Assembly: GCA_965247965.1 (NCBI GenBank)
Contig: OZ252053.1
Coordinates: 5,146,001 to 5,210,000 of the forward strand
DNA from: UBA7328 sp965247965
GTDB taxonomy: Bacteria > Bacteroidota > Bacteroidia > Chitinophagales > Saprospiraceae
Length of the DNA stretch: 64,000 bases
Direction of reading: 5' to 3'
Positions 44,443-53,599 of this stretch are shown piece after piece. A program made the position numbers and the translations under genes. The number at the start of each line of letters is the position of its first letter. The first letter of the stretch is position 1. The notes under the pieces are model-generated. The model did no database searches. It saw only the letters and a list, made by a program, of their open reading frames with translations, and was not told the DNA's origin.

Positions 44443-47373
44443 TCACCATTTCACCACATTCTTCACAAATTTTTCCTCACTTTGAATAAGTTGAAGCATG
44501 AACACGCCTTTTGATCCCTGTGGAAACAGATCACTTATTTCAAACGTTGAATGCCCGGTTCCGGGCAACATTCGAGTATTCAGCAGTCTGCCCAAATAGT
44601 CGTAAAGTTTAATTTCTATATATGTTCCACTAGGAGTGACAATGCTCGGAGCACTGGCAGTCCTGTTTATTTCTAAAAATATCTGATCACCGAATGGATT
44701 GGGAAAAACATTAAATTCAGTTTGCATTCGATCAGGCTCAACCATTGATTTGGATGCAATTTTCCCATGCGCCTTTCCGCAATATGTAGCAAAACAATCC
44801 GAAACTCGCAAGGAGTAGGTCGCTCGACTTCCGCGCCAGCCATCTACAACCAATTGGTATTCTCCGGACTCCAAAAGCACTCTGATCTTCTCATCCATAA
44901 TTCCCTCATTTCGCGAATAGGCCAGCATTTTTCTATCTCCGTTACAGATATGCTGGAATAAGAACATATCGAGATCGGAGCCAAATCCCTCGATCTCAAA
45001 TAGGCCATACAGAGTAATTTCTACCTCTTGAGCACTGTCCAAACAAAAACTGTAGATATTCTCACCTCCGGTATAACCGACGAATAAATCATCCTTGAAG
45101 CTATAAATGCTTTCGTTATTAGTGGCAACCTCGGTACTTTCAGGAACTAAGGCTTCGCCGCAAGGCAAGCCTAAGGCAGATGTGCAATCGAGGTCTGAAC
45201 AAGTAAGAGCAAGTTCAAAATCAGAAGCGACTCTTTTGCTGTATCCATCCAAAACGGCATAATAAGTACCGGCAGGTAACGGATCGTCTCTATCCGTGTA
45301 AAACTCACCAATGGATTCGCCATTTCTGATCGTTTTATCCGCCCTGAAATTCAGCCCTTTGCAATTGACTACCTCTTTATATTCTTCATCCCTTACGAAA
45401 AGTGAAAGATTTTCATGACCGCTTTCTCCGTGGAATACATGTAAAGAAAGAATATCATCGTCCGAATCCTTTTCAAACTGAATAATGCTTTCGCCTCCTG
45501 CAAAATCAGAGTAAGAAACAAAGCAAGTATGATCCGCCCTACCGAAATCTGACGGCATTCCTATCGTACTCCCATTTATCGATTGTCCGCAAAACAGCGT
45601 ATCGCTTTTCGCTTGATCATTTTCGTCTTCTCCTTCGTCTTCATTTCCACCTTCTCCATTTCCGTTTTCCCCATTGTTCTCGTCATTTTCTTGATCCTCG
45701 TTGTCTTCCTCATCTTCATCCGATCCATTGTCTTGACAAACTACTTCAAGTGTAAATTTCGAATTCTGATAATCAATGATTCCGTCGACCGCTGCGATTA
45801 CTTGTTCCCCTTTATTGAGGAACACTTCTATTGTTTCTGGCGCTGTCCCAACCTTCGCAGATCTTGTAATACAAGCTTGCGGATCAGCGCAATCTTTTGT
45901 CAGGAACAAGTCCATATCGTACGTAAATCCACTGAGTGCAAAGACATAAGTTCCAGCTTCAGGAGCAGTGAAATAATACAGCCGATCTTCGTTCTTAAGT
46001 TCAACCTCTTGTGAGAAGCAGTCGCCTTCTATTGCATTAAAACTATTTGTGGCTCCGACTAAGGTGCCATTGATTGCCATATTGCATTTTATTTCTCCAT
46101 CGATTCTACATCCACAGCCAAAAAGACTTAAAATAAAGTCTGCGGAGTGGCCTCTGAAACCTTCTACCACAACGATATATTTTCCTTTGGAGAGTTTCTT
46201 CTTGATCTTTTCGGGTGCTCCCGGATGGGTGGATTTGCTAGAGGCAAGGCACGAAGTCACGGAACAATTACTCTTTAGCAAATAAAGATTCAGATCGCTA
46301 TTGCTAAGTATTTCAAGTCCGATTTCGATGTCGTAGCTATCGTCCAGCTCGAATTCGAAAAGTGCTTCAGGCCCCCAGTTGTGGCCTTTGTTGTGAGCGC
46401 CATCGCAACTGTAGTAGCTGGCATTATTTGCCTTGCCTTTTGTGGTGGCATGAGTTATGGAGTTGCAATTGATTTTGGTGGCTTTTTGGTCGCATGGTTC
46501 GCCACAGGTAATGGCAAGTTTATATGTGCCGGAGGTGGGAAAAGAAACCGGATTGGTCTTGCCGTCGACAACTACGAATATCTCAGAATCAGTGCCGCCG
46601 GATGCCAGAAATACAGATTCGTCCCTTGGCGAAAGAATTCCCGTAGCCAAACAATTACTCAGCCCGCTCACACAATCATCATATACAAAGAGATCGATAT
46701 CCTTTTTATCCAAAGGATGCAAATCAACAGTGATGGGGGATTTGCTTGTTTTCAATTGGTAGATCACTTCGTGCTGCTTGTAAGACGAAGCCCCACATGA
46801 AGGATGATCATCTACTTTGTCAGTGGCCCTGTTGTCGTATGACGTATTCGAGGCCTGCGCTACACTTCCGCAGGAAATACTATTAAAATCTTTGCAGATA
46901 TCGCTTGCACAGGTAAGCGTAAATGTGAAGGCTGCGTTGTTGACAAATTTGCCATCAATGACGATGTAGACGTTCTGGCCGTCATTCAAATCCATATTTA
47001 CGGATTCTTCTCTTCCCGAACTCTTTCGGACGCCATCTGCAGACAAACACATACTCTCGTCACAAGCGGATAATACGAATAAATCGAGATCTGTGGCAAA
47101 TCCGGAAATCGAAAAAGTGTAGTTCCCTTTGACGACATCTATCACTTGAAAAATATATTCCGCGCCAATCCATGAATTTCCTGTCGTGCAACTATAATCG
47201 TCATTATGACTGGCCAGACCATCCAAAGAACGGCCGAAATGCTGGCCGCATGATGTGGTCACCGATATGGTCTCCGTATTCTTTCCTGCACCCGCTGTAA
47301 TGCAGGAGAGGTCTTGCGCAGAAATTGATTCTAAAAGAAAGAAACAGAGGAAAAGAGTTAGTCCGCTTTTCAT
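44443..47373 (-). CDS. Large T9SS type A secreted protein with repeated PPC-like modules
   Basis: Signal peptide MKSGLTLFLCFFLLESISA/Q. The body is a tandem series of bacterial pre-peptidase C-terminal-like beta sandwiches of about 110 residues, each with a (D)LDLF(V/L)L...C....C element and a VVVDG strand (YVIVDGK, IFVVVDGK, VIAAVDGI, QLVVDGW). A low-complexity acidic linker rich in Asp, Glu, Asn and Gly lies near residues 555-600. The C-terminus is a type A sorting domain (FNVFPNPFGDQIFLEINR, and the final FVKNVVKW). It is probably a surface adhesin or matrix protein. Confidence 0.9.
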   Translation of the reverse strand: MKSGLTLFLCFFLLESISAQDLSCITAGAGKNTETISVTTSCGQHFGRSLDGLASHNDDYSCTTGNSWIGAEYIFQVIDVVKGNYTFSISGFATDLDLFVLSACDESMCLSADGVRKSSGREESVNMDLNDGQNVYIVIDGKFVNNAAFTFTLTCASDICKDFNSISCGSVAQASNTSYDNRATDKVDDHPSCGASSYKQHEVIYQLKTSKSPITVDLHPLDKKDIDLFVYDDCVSGLSNCLATGILSPRDESVFLASGGTDSEIFVVVDGKTNPVSFPTSGTYKLAITCGEPCDQKATKINCNSITHATTKGKANNASYYSCDGAHNKGHNWGPEALFEFELDDSYDIEIGLEILSNSDLNLYLLKSNCSVTSCLASSKSTHPGAPEKIKKKLSKGKYIVVVEGFRGHSADFILSLFGCGCRIDGEIKCNMAINGTLVGATNSFNAIEGDCFSQEVELKNEDRLYYFTAPEAGTYVFALSGFTYDMDLFLTKDCADPQACITRSAKVGTAPETIEVFLNKGEQVIAAVDGIIDYQNSKFTLEVVCQDNGSDEDEEDNEDQENDENNGENGNGEGGNEDEGEDENDQAKSDTLFCGQSINGSTIGMPSDFGRADHTCFVSYSDFAGGESIIQFEKDSDDDILSLHVFHGESGHENLSLFVRDEEYKEVVNCKGLNFRADKTIRNGESIGEFYTDRDDPLPAGTYYAVLDGYSKRVASDFELALTCSDLDCTSALGLPCGEALVPESTEVATNNESIYSFKDDLFVGYTGGENIYSFCLDSAQEVEITLYGLFEIEGFGSDLDMFLFQHICNGDRKMLAYSRNEGIMDEKIRVLLESGEYQLVVDGWRGSRATYSLRVSDCFATYCGKAHGKIASKSMVEPDRMQTEFNVFPNPFGDQIFLEINRTASAPSIVTPSGTYIEIKLYDYLGRLLNTRMLPGTGHSTFEISDLFPQGSKGVFMLQLIQSEEKFVKNVVKW

Positions 47374-47528
47374 GTCTATGGCTTTGACGTTTAATGCTGA
47401 AAAAGTAAAAAATTATTCTGGAGTACCACATTAATTTAGTCGAATTGTACTGTAACTTCATAAATTATTGTTGACCCAAGCAACGCTTGTCAAACATAAT
47501 GTCTTTCTTTGTGAAACAATAGCACGTC

Positions 47529-48554
47529 ATGATCGACAAAGCCGACGATTTTTACTATAGTGATGCTCCGGAGCCTCATATCTCGCGTACCAAAGAAATC
47601 CTGAAAAAATATCCGGAAATCAAGAACCTGATGGGTAGAAATGCAAACACGTTCTACTACATCGTCGGCGTGGTCGCTTTCCAGGTTTTGATGGCATATA
47701 TGGTGAGTGATCTGCAATGGTGGATGGTGTTGCTTGCTGCATATTGTATCGGAGCTTTCGCTAATCACGCTTGTTTTGTTTTGATCCACGAGTGCACCCA
47801 TAATTTGGTATTTAAGAGCCGAACGGGTAATCTTTGGGCAGGTATCCTCTGCGATTTGCCCAATGGCTTTCCAAGCTCCACCGAATTCCGAAAATTTCAC
47901 TTGAAGCATCATGCCTTTCAGGGTCATCACGACCTGGATGCCGACCTGCCAAGCCGCTGGGAGGCCAGGCTAATAGGTAACAGTGTGCCCGGAAAAGCAT
48001 TGTGGTTGCTGTTATTTCCTCTATTCCAAATTTCAAGAAAATTCAGACTGACTGAAATTCAAGGTGCAGATAGATGGACTTGGATCAATATCGGATCAAT
48101 CATTCTGGTCGATGCAGTGATTATCTGGCTTTGGGGCCCAATGGCATTGGTCTACCTGATAGGTTCATTATTTTTCGCGATCGGATTGCACCCCCTCGGT
48201 GCACGATGGATACAGGAACACTATCTCGTTGCCTATCCACAGGAAACGTACAGTTATTACGGACCCATAAATAAATTGGCATTTAACGTAGGTTATCACA
48301 ACGAGCATCACGATTTTTCCTTTGTAGCATGGAATAATCTTCCTAAGATCAGGGCTATTGCACCCGAGTATTACGATACCCTGGTCTATCACACGTCCTG
48401 GACCAAATTGCTTTTTCAATGGTTATGGAAAGGTGATCTTTCACTTTTCTCAAGAGTATTGCGGGAAGATCGCGCTGGTATGCAGGTGAGTGGTAAAGGA
48501 GAGAAAGATTTCTTCTCCGGTATGCAGAAGAAGGAGCTTTTGGTAGAAGTTTAG
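47529..48554 (+). CDS. Fatty-acid desaturase resembling sphingolipid delta-4 desaturase (DEGS/DES1)
   Basis: Membrane di-iron desaturase. The three histidine boxes are HECTH, HLKHH and HNEHH. The order and spacing, the N-terminal DFYYSDAPEPHISRTKEILK followed by KYPEIKNLMG, and the strings HPLGARWIQEHYLV and ETYSYYGPINKLAFNVGYHN closely mirror eukaryotic dihydroceramide delta-4 desaturases. Several membrane helices. It probably introduces a double bond in the long-chain base of ceramides, which Bacteroidota make in saturated form. About 341 residues, starting 156 bp from a divergent T9SS gene. Confidence 0.88.
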   Translation: MIDKADDFYYSDAPEPHISRTKEILKKYPEIKNLMGRNANTFYYIVGVVAFQVLMAYMVSDLQWWMVLLAAYCIGAFANHACFVLIHECTHNLVFKSRTGNLWAGILCDLPNGFPSSTEFRKFHLKHHAFQGHHDLDADLPSRWEARLIGNSVPGKALWLLLFPLFQISRKFRLTEIQGADRWTWINIGSIILVDAVIIWLWGPMALVYLIGSLFFAIGLHPLGARWIQEHYLVAYPQETYSYYGPINKLAFNVGYHNEHHDFSFVAWNNLPKIRAIAPEYYDTLVYHTSWTKLLFQWLWKGDLSLFSRVLREDRAGMQVSGKGEKDFFSGMQKKELLVEV

Positions 48555-48745
48555 CCAACTCTAACTATTTCCAGCGGCATATTATGCCTGCCCTTGTGCG
48601 TATCATGCGATACGTTGATGTATATATTTTTTATTGCCACTCTTTTCGTCCTCACCTCTTACTCTCTCCAATCTGCTGCTGATATTTTCCCTCTTGGTAA
48701 TCATTAAAAGAAGCATACGCGTTACAGCAACAGCTTCTCCTGCCA

Positions 48746-49020
48746 TTAATTTTCGTCTTTCTCCCTGTAATTATCCGGCTTGAGGTGCCATTCCAGGTTG
48801 TTTGGTGGGGTCACAGCAAGTTCTTCAGGTTTAGGTAAGGCCCTGAGCTGCGGAGTAAAATCGTAAGGAATGATAGAAGGGCGGGTTGTTCCTCCCCGGT
48901 TGACAAATTCCCAGACAATCTCGCCGTTGGGTTTTACTTGAAACAGTCTTCCCTTATTGTCTTCGGCTATATAGGTATTGATATTTCTTGCATTGACGAG
49001 GATATTACCTGGTCTGAATC
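48746..49020 (-). pseudogene. C-terminal remnant of an arylsulfotransferase-like (ASST) protein
   Basis: An open frame without a start reads GNILVNARNINTYIAEDNKG and then GEIVWEFVNRGGTTRPSIIP and ends at TAA 48746. This is the terminal propeller blade pattern of ASST/arylsulfotransferase-family proteins. Everything upstream is missing and the frame meets the permease fragment. Confidence 0.6.
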
Positions 49021-49090
49021 TTATAAAGTTGCAGCAAGAACAAAAACAAAAACTCTGGAGCCTCCTTCCAGGCCTAAGGATGATCTATTC

Positions 49091-49868
49091 ATGAATGATC
49101 ACTTTACAGACAGAGATCTACCAAAAAGAAGCCTTGCATTTCTGAATTGGTTTTGTCCCGATCATTTGATTGAGGGAATCCTTGGCGATTTGATTGAAAG
49201 GTATCAAAAGGATCTGAAAAAGCTGGGGAAAAAAAAGCTGACAGACTATTCATCCTGAATGTTATGCTCTTTTTTCATCCAAAAATAATTTTTAAGAACC
49301 GAATAAATGAAAAAATGATCAGTACAGGATTGATAAGAAGCCATTTAAGAGTGTCTTTCAGGAGCATCTTCAACAATAAGATGCACTCGTTTATTTATAT
49401 GGACGGAAGTCAATCCCGACAAAGAATTTGTCTTTCACTTTGTTGATGAAGCACTACAGGCTAAACATGCAGAAGAAAAGCGGTGGAGTCAGGTAATTAA
49501 TCTGGCCTCTTTATTTACCATTTGTATTGCATGGCTGGGACTCTTTGCCTTATTGAGACTCACAATTAGAAAGAAGAAAAAAGAAATTGGCATCAGAAAA
49601 GTATTGGGTTCTTCCGCCATGGAAGTCACCTTATTACTGTCGAAAAGCTATGTCTGGCTTGTCATTCTTGGCATAATCATCTCTTTCCCGGTCAGTTGGT
49701 TTGTTCTACAAAGATGGTTAGAGACATTTGCATATAAAATTGACATTAATCCGTTGTTTTTTGCATTGTCGAGTGTAGCGGTATTCGTTTTTACCTTGAG
49801 TTCCCGTTGGGATGTAATCATTCAGGGCTTCTATGGAGAGCCCTGTTGACTCTATAGGCGAGGGGTAA
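49091..49868 (+). pseudogene. MacB/FtsX-type ABC transporter permease with prefix domain, internally deleted
   Basis: ATG 49091 starts the permease prefix domain (LPKRSLAFLNWFCPDHLIEG). An A8 run near 49230 shifts the frame; the continuation FILNVMLFFHPKIIFKNR is in the next frame, followed by the first MacB segment (LRVSFRSIFNNKMHSFIYM). The sequence then jumps to the C-terminal FtsX domain (VNPDKEFVFHFVDEALQAKH, RKVLGSSAMEVTLLLSKS), with about 600 residues missing. A last frame change near 49830 precedes the natural end PVDSIGEG. Dead gene with both ends kept. Confidence 0.82.
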
Positions 49869-49998
49869 TGAAGGATTAAAATGAAATTCGCTGGATTAGT
49901 CGAAGAATTCTCGATCTTAAGAGGGATTTGAATTGAAAAGTGATCATTTTAATACCCCGATAATTGCCATACCGTTAACATTGCCTTTGCTCAAACCG

Positions 49999-50370
49999 TC
50001 ATCCACAACTCAGCACCAATCTTGCTTTTTCAGTCTTAAATCCTTCGTTTTCAATTTTCCATCTCATAGATCCTGCCTGTGTCAACTCTTTTATATTGGC
50101 CTGATTTGGAGCAATACTGCTGATGAAGACGAATCGTTTTTTGTCTTTACCCGATTCCATACCCACCTGTCTGATTTCGTAGGAATGTTGGATACAGCAA
50201 TATTCATATTGTTTGTGTGTAAGGGCTATTTTGCTATATTCATAAATGTGGTTGGTTTTTGATTTAGCGTTATGTATTTGTCCTTTTTCGATAATACGCT
50301 CTACTTCTGCTTTCAGGCGTAAATCGAGCAATTGTACTTGTACAAAAGAACATCGTCCTGGCGAAAGCAC
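49999..50370 (-). pseudogene. DDE transposase remnant
   Basis: The segment FVFISSIAPNQANIKELTQA followed by GSMRWKIENEGFKTEK matches the C-terminal catalytic part (with the final Glu) of an IS transposase class with the GRxRWKIENExFNTLK signature. Upstream and downstream parts are missing or out of frame. Nearby bases 50345-50420 (plus) read AKARINQYEQQLLKKKNEVL, possibly the end of a TolC-type protein. Confidence 0.65.
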
Positions 50371-50419
50371 GGATCAATCAGTACGAACAGCAACTTCTAA
50401 AGAAAAAGAACGAAGTACT

Positions 50420-51307
50420 TTATGAGGTTCTTGAGCTGAACCACCTTTCCACTATAGAGAGCAACTTGGTCTGCTCTTCTTCAATACCTTCACTCATACG
50501 TGCAACGGCTATCGGGAGCTGCCAGGCCACCAATTCCTGCTGGTGCCCCGGTTTTAAGCGGAAATAGTGCCTCAGGTATAATCTATGAAACAAACCCCTG
50601 CCAGCTTGCACAGCCCACCGCGTCGATATAGGTGCGTCAGAAGATATATATGCCATCTGCAACAATAATGATGTGCGCGCTACATCAGCAATTGGATTGC
50701 CCTTTGTAGCTGTTGTCCAGTCAATGATTACCGCATCATCTGATGTCATAATGACATTATCGGGGTGAAAATCTCCATGGCACAAAACTTCGCCATCAGG
50801 CAACTCATCTAACAATTTCAAGACTGAATTTACTTTGGACTTGCTTAAAATCCTAACAGACACTATGCTTTCCTTCAGCTCTTGTCGTTGTTTTGGAAGA
50901 TTAGAGATTATTTGCCGATGCATAGAGACATGCAACCCCGCAAGGTTAAGGGCGGAACGAATGATTTTCCAAGGTTTTGTCGACAACTGAGTCAACATGG
51001 AGGTGCCCGTCAACCGCTCATATACTATTCCCATTCTACCATTAACTTTAACTATGTCTCCCACACTAGGAGTAAGCAGACCCGCTTCATGGACTAAGCG
51101 GCTAATTCGAGCTTCTTGCTCAATCAAATCTGAGGAACGCCCTTCATGGAACAGCTTGATTGCCTGATTATCACTAAGAGCATAAACTTCGGCTAGTCGC
51201 CCTCGCCCAATTAGACTTCCAATGTAAGGAGACTCTTGTTTTTCCACATGCACAGTTTCTAGCGCCACTGTTGCAGCATTTACTAAGAAGAGTGTGTGCC
51301 AAACCAA
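50420..51307 (-). CDS. Aminoglycoside/choline-kinase-like phosphotransferase (APH family)
   Basis: Protein-kinase-like phosphotransferase. It has a glycine-rich ATP loop (GSLIGRGRLAEVYAL), the lysine strand AIKLFHEG, the catalytic loop VLCHGDFHPDNVIM with Asp/Asn, and the metal Asp in VIIDWTTATKGNPIADVAR. The start is uncertain: TTG 51307 or GTG codons near 51253/51247 that begin closer to VEKQESPYIG. It could phosphorylate a small amino alcohol or an antibiotic; the sequence does not decide. It lies alone among IS remnants, suggesting recent acquisition. Confidence 0.85.
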   Translation of the reverse strand: MVWHTLFLVNAATVALETVHVEKQESPYIGSLIGRGRLAEVYALSDNQAIKLFHEGRSSDLIEQEARISRLVHEAGLLTPSVGDIVKVNGRMGIVYERLTGTSMLTQLSTKPWKIIRSALNLAGLHVSMHRQIISNLPKQRQELKESIVSVRILSKSKVNSVLKLLDELPDGEVLCHGDFHPDNVIMTSDDAVIIDWTTATKGNPIADVARTSLLLQMAYISSDAPISTRWAVQAGRGLFHRLYLRHYFRLKPGHQQELVAWQLPIAVARMSEGIEEEQTKLLSIVERWFSSRTS

Positions 51308-51418
51308 TTTTTTGACAAAAAATCAGCACTAGTATGAATATACAATAATTGGCCATACAAAGAGATGCCACAGAGGCGAATAGAAGAAAGTGGCATAATT
51401 TGTTTATTCTCTCAGCAT

Positions 51419-51453
51419 TGACCCCCTAAATATCATTGAAGCTGACCCCCTAA
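51419..51453. repeat. IS21-type terminal repeats
   Basis: TGACCCCCTAA occurs twice (51419-51429 and about 51442-51452), the multiple terminal repeat pattern of an IS21 left end, 70 bp before the istA start remnant. Confidence 0.65.
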
Positions 51454-51523
51454 GATTAGGAATTAGCTAAACATTCAAAGTGGATAAATAAAGAGCTTAC
51501 TACTTGAATAAACGATTTCAAGT

Positions 51524-51568
51524 ATGGCTCATAAATCCACGAGAATGGATCAGATTAAAAGGATTCTA
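51524..51568 (+). pseudogene. IS21 istA N-terminal fragment
   Basis: ATG 51524 encodes MAHKSTRMDQIKRIL, a typical IstA start, and is cut by the IS4-family element whose end begins at 51569. The interior of istA resumes only after that element (52738), with about 100 or more residues lost. Confidence 0.65.
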
Positions 51569-52669
51569 AGTACATGACAAAAAACGGAAGTAGAGCCAAA
51601 TTTTCCGTCTGTCGTGGTTAATATATGCGTTGATATAGTTGTCTATCCCTCCCCTGAAAATGCTTTTTCTTCTTTTTCCTCGATTATTTTTTTTGAATAA
51701 TGAGGGTATCTTTCTCTTTATCCATTCGCCTATACGTATCATCCATACATATGATATGGCTAATAAACCAAATAATGTTTCTAGCCTTTTGGGATGAGTT
51801 ACATGTGTATCTTCCAGTTGAAAACCATTCGTTTTCATGTCCTTGAACATGTTTTCAATATACCACCTTTTGGCATAGATATCGCAAGCATCTTCTACAT
51901 CCTCAGAGTGTATGACTATCAAATACTCTAATTTGTTCTTGTCATTTCTAAATCTGAATCCGCTTACGTATACTTCATTGCCTCCAACTAAATATTTTCC
52001 CGGCAATCTTGGCGATGATCTTTTATTATTTTTACATAATAAACCCAGTTTTACCTCCTTGCCATTTTTTACACCTACCATGCCTTCCTTAACCCGAAGG
52101 TTGAATCCTATCTCATTGGTTATCAAGTACTTAACCCAATGTTGGCCAATGAATTCCCGGTCTCCTATAACGTTCTTTATCTGACCTTTTCCAACAATTT
52201 TTACCACTTCCTCTAACAACTCAATTCTTTCATATTGTGCAGAGTTGCCTTTCTTTGGAAGCAACACCCATTTGATCGGTATCGAATACCCGTCTCCTAG
52301 TATAGAAAATACCAAAAAATTAATATCCACTTTACCAAATTGCCAGTTTGTCCTATCCACAAGCAGGGTATAAGGCCCCTTCAACTCACTCATTTTCAAA
52401 AGCAAATGTCCTAGACCAGTGTCATCCCAATCCACCTGAGAGATAAATCGTTGAAGACGACGATAATTACTCAATGGCTTCGCTTTTGAAATCATACCGT
52501 GAGCAACCTTGACCATATTGACACTCCTAATGGTAGACATACTGATCACCGCCGAGGCAATCAAGTTTACCCTTTGCTGGTGAAGTTTACTAAGTTCTAT
52601 TTTCAATTCTCGGGAAAGTTCTTTAACTTTCTCCTTAATTGCCATGTCGTTCAGTGTTGTAAGTAACAC
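51566..52669 (-). CDS. IS4-family transposase, 367 aa
   Basis: DDE transposase of the IS4 group. Residues include YTLLVDRTNWQFGKVDINFL (first Asp), IKNVIGDREFIGQHW (second Asp) and the YREK-type helix CDIYAKRWYIENMFKDMKTN (Glu). The basic C-terminus runs into the left terminal repeat, and its TAG stop falls right at the element boundary (51566-51568). The gene looks intact. Confidence 0.93.
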   Translation of the reverse strand: MLLTTLNDMAIKEKVKELSRELKIELSKLHQQRVNLIASAVISMSTIRSVNMVKVAHGMISKAKPLSNYRRLQRFISQVDWDDTGLGHLLLKMSELKGPYTLLVDRTNWQFGKVDINFLVFSILGDGYSIPIKWVLLPKKGNSAQYERIELLEEVVKIVGKGQIKNVIGDREFIGQHWVKYLITNEIGFNLRVKEGMVGVKNGKEVKLGLLCKNNKRSSPRLPGKYLVGGNEVYVSGFRFRNDKNKLEYLIVIHSEDVEDACDIYAKRWYIENMFKDMKTNGFQLEDTHVTHPKRLETLFGLLAISYVWMIRIGEWIKRKIPSLFKKNNRGKRRKSIFRGGIDNYINAYINHDRRKIWLYFRFLSCT

Positions 52670-52725
52670 ATTATCAACACTTTACGCGTGGCAATTATTT
52701 TATCAATCCTGTTTTGTCATGTACT
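51569..52725 (-). mobile_element. IS4-family insertion sequence (about 1157 bp) inside an IS21 remnant
   Basis: Inverted repeats AGTACATGACAAAA (51569-51582) and its complement (52712-52725) are perfect over 14 bp. No exact flanking duplication; AAAAGGATT appears 10 or so bases outside each end, which may reflect a rearranged target. It separates istA pieces that are not contiguous, so a deletion accompanied or followed insertion. Confidence 0.8.
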
Positions 52726-52737
52726 ATGAAAAGGATT

Positions 52738-52954
52738 ATTTAAAACCTTAAAAAATGCTACCCTGAAATTAGAGCATAAAGCGGCCTGGCATCTTATGGT
52801 AGATTTTACAGGCAAAAAGATGAACTGGGTGGGGATAAGTCCACAGGTGACTTACATGAAGTGTGAAGTTTTGGTATGCACCTTTCCTTTTTCTGGATAC
52901 ACTTTCGCATGTGCAGTGGGTTCCCAAAAACAAGAAGATTTCATTTATGCTCTG
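52738..52954 (+). pseudogene. IS21 istA interior fragment
   Basis: The frame reads LKNATLKLEHKAAWHLMVDF, TGKKMNWVGIS, MKCEVLVCTFPFSGYTFACA, QKQEDFIYAL, i.e. the catalytic core strand of IstA with its first Asp. It ends abruptly at the junction with the broken DinB gene. Confidence 0.8.
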
Positions 52955-53239
52955 GTCAAAACTCGCCAGAGGTGTTTGATCATTCCGGGCAATCCTGAAC
53001 ATGCGGTATGCAAATATCCGCTCTGTGTCGATGAGATGTTGATAGACTTCCTTGATGCTCCATTTTCCGGGAGCGTAGCAATAATCCATTTTCTCAACAG
53101 GGATGCTATCAAAGAAATTCATTACTGTATTATTACTTCTCTCGAACCCTTATCTGAGATTCAGATTTGAGGACAATTTGTCAATGTACCTACCGAAGTA
53201 TGGTGAGTACTCGTTTGGTTTTAGATCTGTGATTGTCAT
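52952..53239 (-). pseudogene. DinB-family protein, 5' part, with in-frame TAA and 3' truncation
   Basis: ATG 53239 begins MTITDLKPNEYSPYFGRYID, continues to SNLNLR and meets TAA at 53150-53152, then carries on in phase as GFERSNNTVMNFFDSIPVEK, APGKWSIKEVYQHLIDTERI, RMFRIARNDQTPLASFDQ. This is the N-terminal half of a DinB/YfiT four-helix protein with the first metal-site His in VYQHLIDTE. A Glu codon (GAA to TAA) fits at the stop. The 3' half is replaced by the IS21 fragment. Confidence 0.85.
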
Positions 53240-53545
53240 TCGTCAATTTTAAATATGGCCAAAATTTGACTCTTAAGCTCAATATGTTGGGCTTGATATT
53301 TGGTTTTTAGATCAGTATATTAATACTATTTAATGAATTCATGCTTAGTATGTTGAACTGATTTGCCCAAATGCATGTACAAATCATGTGCATTTCGAAA
53401 TTTCATTTCATTAAATTGATGTATGTCCTGCTGTGGGTGTAAAACCCACTGCGTAATGTGCGCTTTCAATGATAGGAAGGGTAGCCGATAGTCTCGCATT
53501 GGCATCAACTCTAACTTAACATATATTCGATTATGGTATATAAAA
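53240..53545. other. Intergenic region, nothing recognised
   Basis: About 300 AT-rich bases. A 60-codon minus-strand frame (53326-53508) has no recognisable content and is probably chance. Confidence 0.45.
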
Positions 53546-53595
53546 AGAGCTGTTTACCTTTAAGTTAGACTAAAAACCTGAGGTAAAACAGCTCT
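53546..53595. promoter_or_regulatory. Strong hairpin in the leader of an IS4 transposase
   Basis: AGAGCTGTTTACCT (53546-53559) pairs with AGGTAAAACAGCTCT (53581-53595) with one bulged A, 5 bp before the transposase start. It is probably the IS terminal/regulatory inverted repeat that can mask the ribosome binding site in read-through transcripts. Confidence 0.6.
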
Positions 53596-53599
53596 AAAT

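Noticed and set aside
45583..46014. Hydrophobic plus-strand frame resembling a membrane protein
   Set aside because: It is the reverse of the acidic low-complexity linker of the T9SS protein; GA-rich codons read backwards give Phe, Leu and Ser.
51559..52740. AAAAGGATT on both sides of the IS4 element as its target duplication
   Set aside because: The copies are not adjacent to the terminal repeats and lie at different distances, so they do not qualify as a simple duplication.
53326..53508. 60-codon minus-strand ORF
   Set aside because: No recognisable content and it lies in decayed IS-flanking DNA.
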